A stretch of DNA of 64,000 nt from Streptomyces sp. RPA4-2 (GCF_012273515.2 NZ_CP050975.2:4216001-4280000); one strand, 5' to 3'. Positions 1-9,700 are shown, counted from the stretch's first letter. Numbers and translations: made by a program. The notes: generated by a model from the letters alone, not told the origin.

Positions 1-1370
1 GCGCGGCCGGCCGCCAGGCGCAGCACCACGAAGGTGATGAAGCCCATGCCGATGCCGTTCGTGATCGAGTAGGTGAACGGCATCATCACCATCGTCACGA
101 AGGCCGGGATCGCGATCGTGTGGTCGGCCCAGTCGATCTCGCGCACGGAGCCGGACAGGATCAGGAAGCCGACCGCGAGCAGCGCGGGGGTCGCGGCCTG
201 GGACGGGACCATCGTGGCGACGGGGGTCAGGAAGAGCGCCACGGCGAAGAGCGTGCCGGTGACGACGTTCGCGAAGCCGGTGCGCGCGCCCTCGCCGACG
301 CCCGCCGTGGACTCCACGAAGCAGGTGGTGGCCGAGGAGGAGCTGGCGCCGCCCACGGCGACCGCGATGCCGTCGACGAAGAGGACCTTGTTGATGCCGG
401 GCATGTTGCCCTGCGCGTCGGTCAGCTTGGCCTCGTCGCTGACGCCCATGATCGTGCCCATCGCGTCGAAGAAGCACGACAGCAGCACGGTGAAGACGAA
501 GAGGATGCCGGTCAGCACGCCGACCTTGCCGAAGCCGCCGAAGAGGCTCACCTTGCCCACGAGCCCGAAGTCCGGGGTGGCGACCGGATTGCCCGGCCAC
601 TTCGGGGTGGTCAGGCCCCAGGACGGGATCTTGGCGACGGCGTTGACGATCACCGCGAGCACCGTCATGGTGACGATCGAGATGAGGATCGCGCCCGGCA
701 CCTTGCGCACGATCAACGCGAGGGTGAGCAGCGTGCCGAGGACGAAGACCAGCACCGGCCAGCCGTTGAGGTGACCGTCGGAGCCGAGCTGCAGCGGCAC
801 GGTGGTCTGGGCGACGTCCGGGATGCGGGAGACGAAGCCGGAGTCGACCAGCCCGATCAGCATGATGAACAGGCCGATACCGATCGAGATGCCCTTGCGC
901 AGCCCCAGCGGCACGGCGTTCATGACGCGCTCGCGCAGCCCGGTGGCGACCAGCAGCATCACGATGAAGCCGGCCAGCACGACCATGCCCATGGCGTCCG
1001 GCCAGGACATCCGCGGGGCGAGCTGGAGCGCGACGACGGTGTTCACACCGAGGCCGGCCGCCAGCGCGATCGGCACGTTGCCGATGACACCCATGAGGAG
1101 CGTCGTGAAGGCCGCGGTCAGGGCGGTCGCGGTGACCAGCTGGCCGTTGTCCAGGTGGTGCCCGTACATGTCCTTCGCGCTGCCCAGGATGATCGGGTTC
1201 AGCACGATGATGTAGGCCATCGCGAAGAAGGTGGCGAGACCGCCGCGGATCTCGCGCGGGATGCTCGAGCCGCGCTCGGAGATCTTGAAGTAGCGGTCGA
1301 GGGCGCTCCGCGCGGACCGGGACTCCGGCTCCTGCGGGGCGGGGGCCTTGGTGGCGGCCGAGGTGGACAT
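1..1370 (-). CDS. NCS2-family purine permease (C-terminus beyond window)
   Basis: This is an integral membrane nucleobase:cation symporter of the NCS2 (xanthine/guanine/hypoxanthine) family, expected to import purines across the cytoplasmic membrane. About 456 residues are visible. The N-terminus reads MSTSAATKAPAPQEP and is followed by the family-typical segment ISERGSSIPREIRGGLATFF, then many hydrophobic helices. The conserved CFFDAMGT stretch and the later GGASSSSATTCFVES stretch are both present; they line the substrate site in this family. The ATG at 1370 is preceded by GAGGAC six bases upstream. The gene runs off the left edge, so only the last few dozen residues are missing. It is divergent from the DUF2530 gene. 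Guanine/hypoxanthine is the likeliest substrate class, but substrate cannot be read from the sequence. Confidence 0.93.
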   Translation of the reverse strand, partial: MSTSAATKAPAPQEPESRSARSALDRYFKISERGSSIPREIRGGLATFFAMAYIIVLNPIILGSAKDMYGHHLDNGQLVTATALTAAFTTLLMGVIGNVPIALAAGLGVNTVVALQLAPRMSWPDAMGMVVLAGFIVMLLVATGLRERVMNAVPLGLRKGISIGIGLFIMLIGLVDSGFVSRIPDVAQTTVPLQLGSDGHLNGWPVLVFVLGTLLTLALIVRKVPGAILISIVTMTVLAVIVNAVAKIPSWGLTTPKWPGNPVATPDFGLVGKVSLFGGFGKVGVLTGILFVFTVLLSCFFDAMGTIMGVSDEAKLTDAQGNMPGINKVLFVDGIAVAVGGASSSSATTCFVESTAGVGEGARTGFANVVTGTLFAVALFLTPVATMVPSQAATPALLAVGFLILSGSVREIDWADHTIAIPAFVTMVMMPFTYSITNGIGMGFITFVVLRLAAGR

Positions 1371-1494
1371 GCGGGTCCTCAAGCGTGCGGGGGGACGGGG
1401 AACATGATCGAGTCCGGTCGGCAGTCGATCGCCAACAGGATTTCCCCGGTCCCTGTTGGTGTTTCCTACGAATACAACTGGCCAGACTCGGACC

Positions 1495-1517
1495 GTTTCA
1501 GTATGAACATATGAAAC
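1495..1517. promoter_or_regulatory. Imperfect palindrome in the permease/DUF2530 divergent region
   Basis: GTTTCA and TGAAAC arms flank a TATG..CATA core in a locally AT-rich patch between two divergent genes. It could be an operator or part of a promoter for the purine permease. No known regulator motif was matched. Confidence 0.3.
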
Positions 1518-1608
1518 AGAAATGGCTATCTCCGCGCGTAGACCGTTGGTGTGCGCCGGGAACACGGGTGCGAGCGTCGGCCGGTCCGCGGCCTCGTAAG
1601 CTGTGCCC

Positions 1609-1887
1609 ATGGCGAAGTGGACCCCCAAGCACGAGGCGCCGGAGCCCCTGGAGGGGCCCGTCGTCGCCACCATCACGGGCGGCACGATCCTCTGGTTCGT
1701 CCTCTTCCTGGTGCAGCTGCCGTTCTACGGCTGGTACGACGACCACGGGCACACCTGGTGGGTGTGGACCTGTCTGGCCGGCGCCGGTCTCGGACTCATC
1801 GGCATCTGGTACGTCCGCAGGCGCGACGCCGCGATCAAACGGGCCGCGGCGGCAGACACCGCGCCGTCGTCCACCACCGCGGAGTAA
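1609..1887 (+). CDS. DUF2530 small membrane protein
   Basis: This 92-residue protein matches the actinobacterial DUF2530 family. Two hydrophobic helices (about residues 19-38 and 52-69) are separated by a short WYDDHGH turn and followed by a basic RRRDAAIKR segment, so both ends probably face the cytoplasm. The ATG at 1609 gives the usual MAKWTPKHEAPEPLEGP start. An in-frame GTG two codons upstream is possible but has no better ribosome site. No function is known for the family. It is divergent from the NCS2 permease and followed by a heptamer repeat tract. Confidence 0.85.
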   Translation: MAKWTPKHEAPEPLEGPVVATITGGTILWFVLFLVQLPFYGWYDDHGHTWWVWTCLAGAGLGLIGIWYVRRRDAAIKRAAAADTAPSSTTAE

Positions 1888-1905
1888 TTCGGCTCCCCCA
1901 GCCGA

Positions 1906-1975
1906 CCTCCTGCCTCCTGCCTCCTGCCTCCTGCCTCCTGCCTCCTGCCTCCTGCCTCCTGCCTCCTGCCTCCTG
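1906..1975. repeat. Heptanucleotide tandem repeat, ten perfect copies of cctcctg
   Basis: Ten uninterrupted copies of a 7-bp unit lie between the DUF2530 stop and the P-type ATPase start (about 100 bases before its ATG). The strand is pyrimidine-rich throughout, so the complementary strand is a purine tract. The lack of any mismatch suggests a young, slippage-prone minisatellite rather than a structured regulatory element. Confidence 0.95.
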
Positions 1976-2072
1976 CCAGGGCATCACAACCCGCCGCGCC
2001 CCGTCCTCCCCTGGTCGGATCTTCGGGGCACTCGGCAGGTGAAGCACCCTTTCCGCACGTACCGTCGAATGC

Positions 2073-4472
2073 ATGACGCACATCGACGCGGGCGCGGAAC
2101 TGGACCCGGTGCACCCCGTGCCCCTCCCCGCCCCCGGTCGGGCCAAGGGGCTGTCCGCCGCCGAAGTCGCCGAAAGGGTGGCGCGCGGCGAGGTGAACGA
2201 CGTCCCGGTGCGCAGCAGCCGCTCGCTGGGCGAGATCGTCCGCGCGAACGTCTTCACCCGGTTCAACGCGATCATCGGTGTGCTCTGGCTGATCATGCTG
2301 TCCGTGGCTCCGTTCCAGGACAGCCTGTTCGGGTACGTGATCATCGCCAACACCGGGATCGGCATCATCCAGGAGTGGCGGGCCAAGAAGACCCTGGACT
2401 CGCTCGCGGTGATCGGCGAGGCGAAGCCGACGGTGCGCAGGGACGGGGTCGCCGCCGAGGTCAGCACCTCGCGGATCGTGCTCGGGGACGTGATCGAGAT
2501 CGGCCCCGGGGACAAGATCGTCGTCGACGGCGCCTGTGTGGAGGCCGACGGCCTGGAGATCGACGAGTCGCTGCTCACGGGCGAGGCCGACCCGGTGGTC
2601 AAACGCCGGGGCGACGCGGTGATGTCGGGCAGCTTCGTGGTCGCGGGCGGCGGCGCGTTCACCGCGACGAAGGTGGGCCGGGAGGCGTACGCGGCCCAGC
2701 TCGCCGAGGAGGCGTCGCGGTTCACGCTCGTCCACTCCGAGCTGCGCAGCGGTATCTCCACGATCCTCAAGTACGTGACCTGGATGATGGTCCCGACCGC
2801 GATCGGTCTGGTCATCAGCCAGCTCGTGGTCAAGCAGCACGGCTTCAAGGACTCCGTCGCGCGGACGGTCGGCGGGATCGTGCCGATGGTCCCCGAGGGT
2901 CTCGTCCTCCTCACCTCCGTCGCCTTCGCGATCGGCGTCATCCGGCTTGGCCGGAAACAGTGCCTCGTGCAGGAGCTTCCGGCCATCGAGGGCCTCGCCC
3001 GCATCGACACCGTCTGCCTCGACAAGACCGGCACCCTCACCGAGGGCGGCATGGACGTCACCGAGCTGCGGCCGCTGGGGGGTGCCGACGAGTCGTACGT
3101 ACGCAAGGTCCTCGGGGCGCTCGGCGAGTCCGACCCGCGGCCGAACCCCTCCCTCCAGGCGATCATCGACGCCTACCCGGACAGCGAGGACTGGCGCTGC
3201 GTCGAGTCGCTGCCCTTCTCCTCGGCCCGCAAGTACAGCGGGGCGACCTTCAACGAGGGCAACGGCGAGTCCGGTACGTGGCTGCTCGGCGCCCCCGACG
3301 TACTGCTGCCCGCCGGCGACCCGGCGCTCGCCGAGACCGATCGGCTGAACGAGGAGGGGCTGCGGGTCCTGCTCCTCGCCCGCGCCACCGGGGACCTCGA
3401 CGATCCGGACGTGAAGAAGGGCGCCCGGCCGACCGCGCTGGTCGTACTGGAGCAGCGGCTGCGCCCGGACGCGGCGGACATCCTGCGCTACTTCGCCGAG
3501 CAGGACGTCCGGGCGAAGGTCCTCTCCGGCGACAACGCGGTCTCGGTCGGCGCGGTGGCCGGGAAGCTCGGTCTGAGCGGCGCGGTCGTGGACGCGCGCC
3601 GGCTTCCCGACGAGCGGGAGGAGATGGCGAAGTCACTGGACAAGGGCACGGTGTTCGGGAGGGTCACCCCGCGGCAGAAGCGCGACATGGTGGGCGCGCT
3701 GCAGTCGCGCGGGCACACGGTGGCGATGACGGGCGACGGTGTGAACGACGTCCTGGCCCTCAAGGACGCCGACATCGGCGTCTCCATGGGGTCGGGTTCG
3801 GAGGCGACCCGGGCGGTCGCCCAGATCGTGCTCCTCAACAACAGTTTCTCGACGCTGCCCTCGGTGGTGGCGGAGGGCCGCCGGGTCATCGGCAACATCA
3901 CCCGGGTCGCGACCCTGTTCCTGGTGAAGACCGTCTATTCGGTGCTGCTGGCGGTGCTGGTGGTGTGCTGGCGGGTCGAGTACCCCTTCCTGCCCCGGCA
4001 CCTGACCCTGCTGTCCACCCTGACGATCGGCATCCCGGCGTTCTTCCTCGCGCTCGCCCCCAACACGGAGCGGGCGCGACCGCACTTCGTGCGGCGGGTC
4101 ATGCGTTACTCGATCCCCGGCGGTGTCATCGCGGCGATCGCCACCTTCGTGACCTATCTGGTGGCCCGTCACCACTACACCGGGCCCGACCAGTTGAACG
4201 CGGAGACCAGCGCCGCGACGCTGACGCTGTTCCTGATCTCCATGTGGGTGCTGGCGATCATCGCCCGCCCGTACACCTGGTGGCGGGTCGCCCTGGTGGC
4301 CTCGATGGGGCTGGCGTTCGTCGTCGTACTGATCGTGCCGTGGCTCCAGCACTTCTTCGCCCTGAAACTGGTGGGCGTGGAGATGCCGTGGATCGCGGTG
4401 GGCATCTCGGTGGTGGCGGCGGCCGTCCTGGAGGTCCTGTGGAGATGGGTGGACCGGCGCATTCCCGCGTGA
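2073..4472 (+). CDS. ctpE: CtpE-like P-type cation-transporting ATPase
   Basis: This 799-residue P-type ATPase pumps cations across the membrane using an aspartyl-phosphate intermediate. The actuator loop motif LTGEAD is near residue 168, the transmembrane PEGL motif near 274, the phosphorylated Asp317 in DKTGTLTEGG, and the hinge TGDGVND at 553-559. Four to six C-terminal helices follow. PEGL and the absence of N-terminal metal-binding CxxC domains argue against a heavy-metal (P1B) pump. Length and sequence closely resemble mycobacterial CtpE, reported as a calcium importer, so calcium uptake is the best inference. The ATG at 2073 starts MTHIDAGAEL. A strong bidirectional hairpin follows the stop. 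Confidence 0.9.
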   Translation: MTHIDAGAELDPVHPVPLPAPGRAKGLSAAEVAERVARGEVNDVPVRSSRSLGEIVRANVFTRFNAIIGVLWLIMLSVAPFQDSLFGYVIIANTGIGIIQEWRAKKTLDSLAVIGEAKPTVRRDGVAAEVSTSRIVLGDVIEIGPGDKIVVDGACVEADGLEIDESLLTGEADPVVKRRGDAVMSGSFVVAGGGAFTATKVGREAYAAQLAEEASRFTLVHSELRSGISTILKYVTWMMVPTAIGLVISQLVVKQHGFKDSVARTVGGIVPMVPEGLVLLTSVAFAIGVIRLGRKQCLVQELPAIEGLARIDTVCLDKTGTLTEGGMDVTELRPLGGADESYVRKVLGALGESDPRPNPSLQAIIDAYPDSEDWRCVESLPFSSARKYSGATFNEGNGESGTWLLGAPDVLLPAGDPALAETDRLNEEGLRVLLLARATGDLDDPDVKKGARPTALVVLEQRLRPDAADILRYFAEQDVRAKVLSGDNAVSVGAVAGKLGLSGAVVDARRLPDEREEMAKSLDKGTVFGRVTPRQKRDMVGALQSRGHTVAMTGDGVNDVLALKDADIGVSMGSGSEATRAVAQIVLLNNSFSTLPSVVAEGRRVIGNITRVATLFLVKTVYSVLLAVLVVCWRVEYPFLPRHLTLLSTLTIGIPAFFLALAPNTERARPHFVRRVMRYSIPGGVIAAIATFVTYLVARHHYTGPDQLNAETSAATLTLFLISMWVLAIIARPYTWWRVALVASMGLAFVVVLIVPWLQHFFALKLVGVEMPWIAVGISVVAAAVLEVLWRWVDRRIPA

Positions 4473-4473
4473 A

Positions 4474-4518
4474 CCACGCGGTCCCCGCACCCCTGGCGGG
4501 GGCGCGGGGACCGCGTGG
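4474..4518. terminator. Bidirectional terminator hairpin
   Basis: A 15-bp GC-rich perfect stem (CCACGCGGTCCCCGC and its complement) lies between the convergent ATPase and secreted-protein genes and can serve both. Confidence 0.8.
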
Positions 4519-4536
4519 TGGAGTACGGCGAGCCGG

Positions 4537-5469
4537 TTACTTCACGTCGACGTAGTCGCCCGCGGCCTTGACGGCCGGGGTGGTCGAGGTGCCCGCGAAG
4601 CTGTAGCGGTAGTAACCGTCGACGGAGGCCTTGGTGGTCGTCTTCAGATTGCCGTAGCCGTCGGTCTTGACCGTCTTGACGGTGGTGTACGTGGTGCTGT
4701 TCTTCTTGCGGAACTGCAGCTGCACGGACTGGCCGGTGTAGCCCGCGTACTTGTTCGTCTCCCAGTTGGCGCGGGACAGCTTGCCCGTGACCGTGAGGGT
4801 CTTGCCCTTCTTCACCGGCTCCGGGGAGGCGTTGACCGTCAGCTTGGAGTAACGCTGCACGTTGGGAGAAGTGAAGCCGCCCTGGTCGGCGATACCGACC
4901 TTGGTGATGTCGAAGCTGGAGCTCTCCGGGTTCTGGCCGTTGAGCGCGATGGCCAGGCCCGCGGCCTTCCAGGCACCCGCGTCCGAGTTGAGGAGGTAGC
5001 CCTCGGCCGGGTAGATGTCGATGTTGCCCTTGCAGGACGCGGTGGTCGTCGAGGTGACGGTGCACTTCGCCGGGTCGTCGCCGAAGAGCTCGTTGTCCGG
5101 GTCGCCGAAGGTGCCCTTGTAGAGGTAGGGGCCGGTCTGGAAGTCGGCAGCAGTGATCTTGACGTCGGTGCCGTGGGTCAGGGTGTACGTGACCGGGACG
5201 GCGACGTGGTTGGTGGTGCCGACCGGGATGGCCTTGCCGCTGTTCACCTTGATGTTGGAGAAGGTGACATTGAGGGCGTACGGCGCGTCGTCGGCGGCGG
5301 TGGTGGCGGTGAACGCGGTCTTGCCGGACGCGGAGTGCGCTGCTTCCAGGACCTTGGCGACGTCCGCACGGTAGGAAGAGGCCGAGTCGGCGGCGTGCGC
5401 GGCCGGCACGACGAACGCGGAGAGGGCCAGGGCGCCGGTAGCGGCAGCCACAGTGGCTCGAATGCGCAT
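4537..5469 (-). CDS. Secreted protein, paralogue A of a tandem pair
   Basis: This 310-residue protein is predicted to be exported. It starts MRIRATVAAATGALALSAFV and has an AHA-A cleavage site near residue 26. The middle (about 40-190) is not recognised; two Cys around residues 143 and 151 could form a disulfide. The C-terminal 100 residues (from SKLTVNASPEPVKKGKT to DYVDVK) look like a beta-rich immunoglobulin-like or bacterial surface-type fold. They are almost identical to the C-terminus of the adjacent gene at 5718-6563, with the same signal peptide, showing tandem duplication with a diverged central region. Function is unknown; an extracellular binding or surface role is inference. Confidence 0.8.
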   Translation of the reverse strand: MRIRATVAAATGALALSAFVVPAAHAADSASSYRADVAKVLEAAHSASGKTAFTATTAADDAPYALNVTFSNIKVNSGKAIPVGTTNHVAVPVTYTLTHGTDVKITAADFQTGPYLYKGTFGDPDNELFGDDPAKCTVTSTTTASCKGNIDIYPAEGYLLNSDAGAWKAAGLAIALNGQNPESSSFDITKVGIADQGGFTSPNVQRYSKLTVNASPEPVKKGKTLTVTGKLSRANWETNKYAGYTGQSVQLQFRKKNSTTYTTVKTVKTDGYGNLKTTTKASVDGYYRYSFAGTSTTPAVKAAGDYVDVK

Positions 5470-5513
5470 GCGATCCCCAAGTGGAGAAAGGGGCCCCTAC
5501 GGTGGTCGTTCCT

Positions 5514-5632
5514 CACGGCTCGTCGTCACTCAGGGCCCAAGTGATGTGGAGTCTCTTGACTCGGATGATCAGATCCGTGACGGGGGTGAATGGTTGTACG
5601 AGCGGTGAACTCTTTGTGTACACGTGACCAGG
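5514..5632 (-). promoter_or_regulatory. Duplicated upstream region, copy A
   Basis: About 119 bases upstream of secreted paralogue A are nearly identical to 6606-6722 upstream of paralogue B. In transcription direction the conserved block contains GTACAACCATTCACCCC, then GGATCTGATC, then GAGTCAAGAGACTCC (a small inverted repeat). This conserved block probably contains the promoter; the individual -35/-10 hexamers cannot be assigned with certainty. Confidence 0.6.
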
Positions 5633-5659
5633 ACCGCCGTCCACGCAGACGCCGAACGC

Positions 5660-5698
5660 GAAGGCCGGTGCCGCCCTGGCTGGGCGGCACCGGCCTTC
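5660..5698 (-). terminator. Terminator of secreted paralogue B
   Basis: A perfect 16-bp stem (GAAGGCCGGTGCCGCC and its complement) with a 7-base loop lies just downstream of the stop at 5718 on the minus strand. Confidence 0.8.
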
Positions 5699-5717
5699 GT
5701 CGTACCGGTTCGCGTGC

Positions 5718-6563
5718 CTACTTCACGTCGACGTAGTCACCGGTGGCGCTGACGACCGGGGTGGTCGTCGTGCCCGCGAAGGAGTAACGGAAGGTGCCGT
5801 CGACGGACGCCTTGACCGTCGTCTTCAGTGCGCCGCCACTGGTCGACTTGACCGTCTTGACCGTGGTGTAGGCGCTGGCGCCCTTCTTCTTGAACTGCAG
5901 CTTCACCGACTGACCGGTGTATCCCAGGTACTTGCCCGAGTTCCAGCTCGCACGCGTCAGAGCGCCGGTGACCGTGATGGTCTTGCCCTTCTTCACCGGC
6001 TCCGGGGACGCGTTGACCGTCAGCTTGGACAGGCGCTGGATCCGGAAGCCCTTGACGTTGTCCTTCTGGACGTAGTTGCCGTCGGTGCCCTGGGCGATCG
6101 CCCAGACCTTCCAGCTGCCGGCCAGGCTGTCGATGAGGTCGACGTCCGCCTTGACCGTGTAGGCCGACTTGCAGTTCGACGTGGTGGCGTTGACCTTGGT
6201 GCAGGTGGCACGGCCGTTGGACGAGTCGGCCACGGCGCCGCCGTCCAGGTGGTCGAAGTCCGGGCCGTGCCACAGGATCGCCTGTGCCCACTCGACGCCC
6301 GAGTTGTCCTTCACGGTGAAGGAGACGGTGAAGGTCTTCTTCGTGGTGGTGCCGAGAACGATGTCCTTGCCGCCGTTCACCACGACGTTCGAGATCGCGG
6401 TGTCGCCGCGCGAGTCGTCGGCGGGAGTCTTCACCGCGTCGGCCACGACGGAGCGGGCGGCCGAGGTGGCGCCGGGCCCCTCGGCGGCCTGCGCCGCCGG
6501 TACGGCCAGGGCGGAGAGGGCCAGCGCGCCGGTAGCGGCGGCCACGGTGACTCGAATGCGCAT
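5718..6563 (-). CDS. Secreted protein, paralogue B of a tandem pair
   Basis: This 281-residue exported protein starts MRIRVTVAAATGALALSALA with an AQA-A cleavage site. An upstream in-frame start at 6608 would add 15 residues before the signal peptide and is unlikely. The central domain (about residues 30-175) differs from paralogue A but keeps a similar plan: a short helical region, a beta-rich segment and two cysteines in the ATCTKVNATTSNCKS region. The last 100 residues match paralogue A closely (SKLTVNASPEPVKKGKT, YTGQSVKLQFKKK, GDYVDVK). A strong terminator separates the two genes, and each has its own copy of the same upstream region, so they are probably separate but co-regulated transcription units. 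Function is unknown. Confidence 0.8.
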   Translation of the reverse strand: MRIRVTVAAATGALALSALAVPAAQAAEGPGATSAARSVVADAVKTPADDSRGDTAISNVVVNGGKDIVLGTTTKKTFTVSFTVKDNSGVEWAQAILWHGPDFDHLDGGAVADSSNGRATCTKVNATTSNCKSAYTVKADVDLIDSLAGSWKVWAIAQGTDGNYVQKDNVKGFRIQRLSKLTVNASPEPVKKGKTITVTGALTRASWNSGKYLGYTGQSVKLQFKKKGASAYTTVKTVKSTSGGALKTTVKASVDGTFRYSFAGTTTTPVVSATGDYVDVK

Positions 6564-6605
6564 GCAGTCCCCAAATGGGAAAGGGGCCCCGACGCCGGTC
6601 GTCCG

Positions 6606-6722
6606 CACGGCTCGTCGTCACTCGGAGCCCAAGTGATGTGGAGTCTCTTGACTCGGGTGATCAGATCCGTGACGGGGGTGAATGGTTGTACGAGGGGTGA
6701 GGATTTTGTGCGTACATGACCA
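6606..6722 (-). promoter_or_regulatory. Duplicated upstream region, copy B
   Basis: This is the second copy of the block described at 5514-5632, with only scattered differences. It lies upstream of secreted paralogue B and between that gene and the end of the sacsin-like ATPase gene. Confidence 0.6.
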
Positions 6723-6793
6723 AGGCCACATCGAGCGGCCCCGCCGGGCCGGTACGGACGGTCGCCGCGCGCCGTCCGTACCGGCCGCCCACC

Positions 6794-9700
6794 TCAGTCG
6801 AACCAGCGGTCCCGGGCCAGTTCCTCCGTGCGGGACTGGTCCTCCAGCAGGGCCGCGACCTCGAAGCGGCGCGGCCACTGTCCGGCCGCCCAGGCGAGGC
6901 CGGCCGCCACGCCCTCCAGGGTGGACGCGTGCAGCACCCCGTCCCGGGTGCGGCGCCAGTCCAGTTCGGTGCCGTCGACGACGAGTTCCTCGTGTTCGAC
7001 GTACGAGGAGGGGGCCGAGGGGCCCAGCAGGATCCGTACGGACTCGGGTACGTCGTGTTCGGCGCCCTCCGAGGTCACCTCGCCGGTCACCGACTCGCTG
7101 AGGCGCCGTACCTGGAACAGTTCGGCGAGCTCGGCGGCGCGGGACGGGCGGACGGGGAGCAGCGGCATGCCGGTGGTGAAGGGCAGCAGGTCGGGCGAGT
7201 CGACGACCACGGCGTCGGCGGCGTCCACGACGGTCACCCGTCCGTCCAGCACGGCGCGCAGCTCGTCCGGCAGGGTCACGCGCTCGGGCTCCAGATCGGC
7301 CAGCGCGCCGTACAGGGCGTGCAGTTGGGTGCCGGAGACCTCGCGGTCGGGGTCGGCGAGCCGTTCGAGGAGCTCGGCGGCGCCCCCGGGCTCGTCCAGC
7401 AGGGCGGCGACGGACGTGCGGACGCCCAGCGCCCGCAGCACCTGCTCGTCGTCGAAGCCGGTCGCGTCGGCCTCGTCGTACAGCCCGCGCAGGAGCGGGT
7501 CGCCGCCCGCGGCGAGCAGTCCCGCCGGGTGACGCCCGTCCAGGACGGGATGGCCGCGCAGCCACCAGGCGGAGTACGGCCGGACGATCTCGTGGGTGCC
7601 GTCCGGGAGCAGGACGCGCACCGGCTGGGTCAGCGCGTCGCGCAGCGGCGGCCGGGACAGCAGCGCGAGCGCCTGCGGCCACCGCTCGTCGTCCACCAGG
7701 TCCAGGTCCCGTACGGCGACGATCTCGGTGGCGACGGGCGGTACGGGGGTGTCGGGCAGCCGGTCGAGGACGTCCTCGCACCACACGTCGACGGCGTCCA
7801 GCAGTCCCGCGTCGTCGGGTTCGGCGAAGTCGGAGTCGCGGGGGTCCAGTTCGTCCGGGTCGAGGACGACGTCGGTGGCCCGCACCAGGGTGAAGTTGGC
7901 CAGCACACCACAGGCGGCGAGCGGCTGCTCACCCCATCGGTCGGCCAACTCCGATTCGACGAAGGCGAGTTCGTCCTCGCGCATGACCTGGGCGAACGGG
8001 CTGCCGGGCAGCACCAGTTCACCGGCGGGGGCGAGTTCGCCCTCCTCGTCCGGCAGGGCGAGGGCGCCGAGCCAGGGCTCGTCGCCGGGTTCGAGCGCGG
8101 CGTCGCGGACCAGGGCGAGGACCAGCTCCGCCACTTCCTCGGCGTCCGGCGCCTCCTGGTCCCAGCCGGCCCCCTCGTCGTCGAGCGAGGCAGCGACGGC
8201 CGCGCGCACCTGCGGGGTGGTGAGGACCGCGCGGGGAGTGGCCGGGAGGGCGCCCAGTTTTTCCAGCAGCGGGTGGGCGGCGTCCGGGTGGGCGACCTTG
8301 AGGCCGAGGCGGGCGAGGGTGTCGGGGGCGGCGGCCCGCATGTCGTCGGAGCCGGGCAGCAGGATCTGCCGGGGCCCCACCGCCGTCCGGCCGTCGGCGA
8401 GCGGCACGGGCAGCCCGGACAGCCGGTCCGGGTCCACCCCGGCCAGGCTCTCGTACAGCCGCCACCACCAGCCCGGGTCCTTCTCCAGCCCGGCCAGCCG
8501 GTCCACGGCCTCGGCGAGCGGTACGCGGGCGACGCCCAGCGTCCGGAGCTCCGCCCGGCGCTCCAGGCCGGCGGGCAGCAGGCTGGGCAGCACTTCGGCG
8601 AGTACCCGGACGGTCTCGGCGCCGGCGCCCTCGACGACCTCGGCGTCACGGGGCCGCAGGGCGGCCGGGTGTTCCGCGGCGCTGCTCTCGGGCCAGTCGG
8701 CGGCGGTGTCCGGGCCGCCGTTCTCCGGCGGCGGGACGGCCGGCGGCAGGAAGGCGGTGCGCGGCAGCCGGTCGAGGATCGCGCGGCGCAGGACGCCGTC
8801 CAGCTCGCCCTTGCCGAGCGGGCCCGGCACCAGGTCGATGATCCCGGCGTCCACCGGGCTCCAGGCAGCGAGCAGCTCCGCGTACGCGTCCGCCGCGCGC
8901 TCCACCAGGAAGTCGGTGAGGGGGCCCGGGGCGGCGTGCCGCCTACTGGTGTCGAGCGGCAGGGAGGCGATGAGCAGGGCGGGGACGCCGAGGGGCTCGT
9001 CGCTGGGGGTCGGCGCGTGCACGACCGGGCTGGTGCGGGGGCGGCCCGGGGTGCCGTCGGTGTCGACCGGGACGGCCCAGGTCACCGACCACTGCGGGCG
9101 CAGCCGCTCCTCGACCGGGCGGTCGGCCAGCAGGGCCGGGTCCAGGGGGCCGTGGTGGGAGACGGTGCGCCAGCGGGTGGCGCCGTCCCGGGAGTCCTCC
9201 AGGGTGACACCGTGCTCCTCGGCCCTGCGGCGCAGGGTGCGCACCTCGCCGCCCGTGCCGCCGTCGCCGATCTCGACGACCACTTCCTCCAGGCCGGGCA
9301 AGGCGAGCATGAGCGCGTCGTCGAGCCCTCGCAGCAGGCGCTCGGCGAGATCCTCGGCGGCGGTGTCCCGCAGCGGGAGGATGACGGCGGTGTCGTACGG
9401 GTCCGGGGCGGTGCCCTCGGCCGCGAACGGCAGCCGCAGCAGCGGCACATGGCCGTCGCGGCGGCGGATCTCGTCGCCCAGACCCGGGCTGTGGCGGGCG
9501 GTGTCGGCCGCCAGTTCGCGGGCCTCGGCGAGGGACCAGCGGATACCGCCGTGCCGGCCGACCACGGCGGGCTCGTCGGTGACCGCGACGACCGCGGCGA
9601 AGCCGACGCCGAAGCGGCCGACGGCGGTGTCGGGCGCGTCGCGCTTGGCGGAGGCGCGGAGGGTCGACAGCGACTCGACGCCGGCCGCGTCGAGGGGGGC

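Noticed and set aside
1906..1975. CRISPR-like regular repeats
   Set aside because: The units are 7 bases and contiguous, with no spacers, and there are no cas genes.
1385..4555. A 1056-residue open frame overlapping the P-type ATPase
   Set aside because: It is Arg/Gly/Pro/Ser-rich and lies out of frame with the ATPase, whose motifs are convincing; it also runs through the heptamer repeat.
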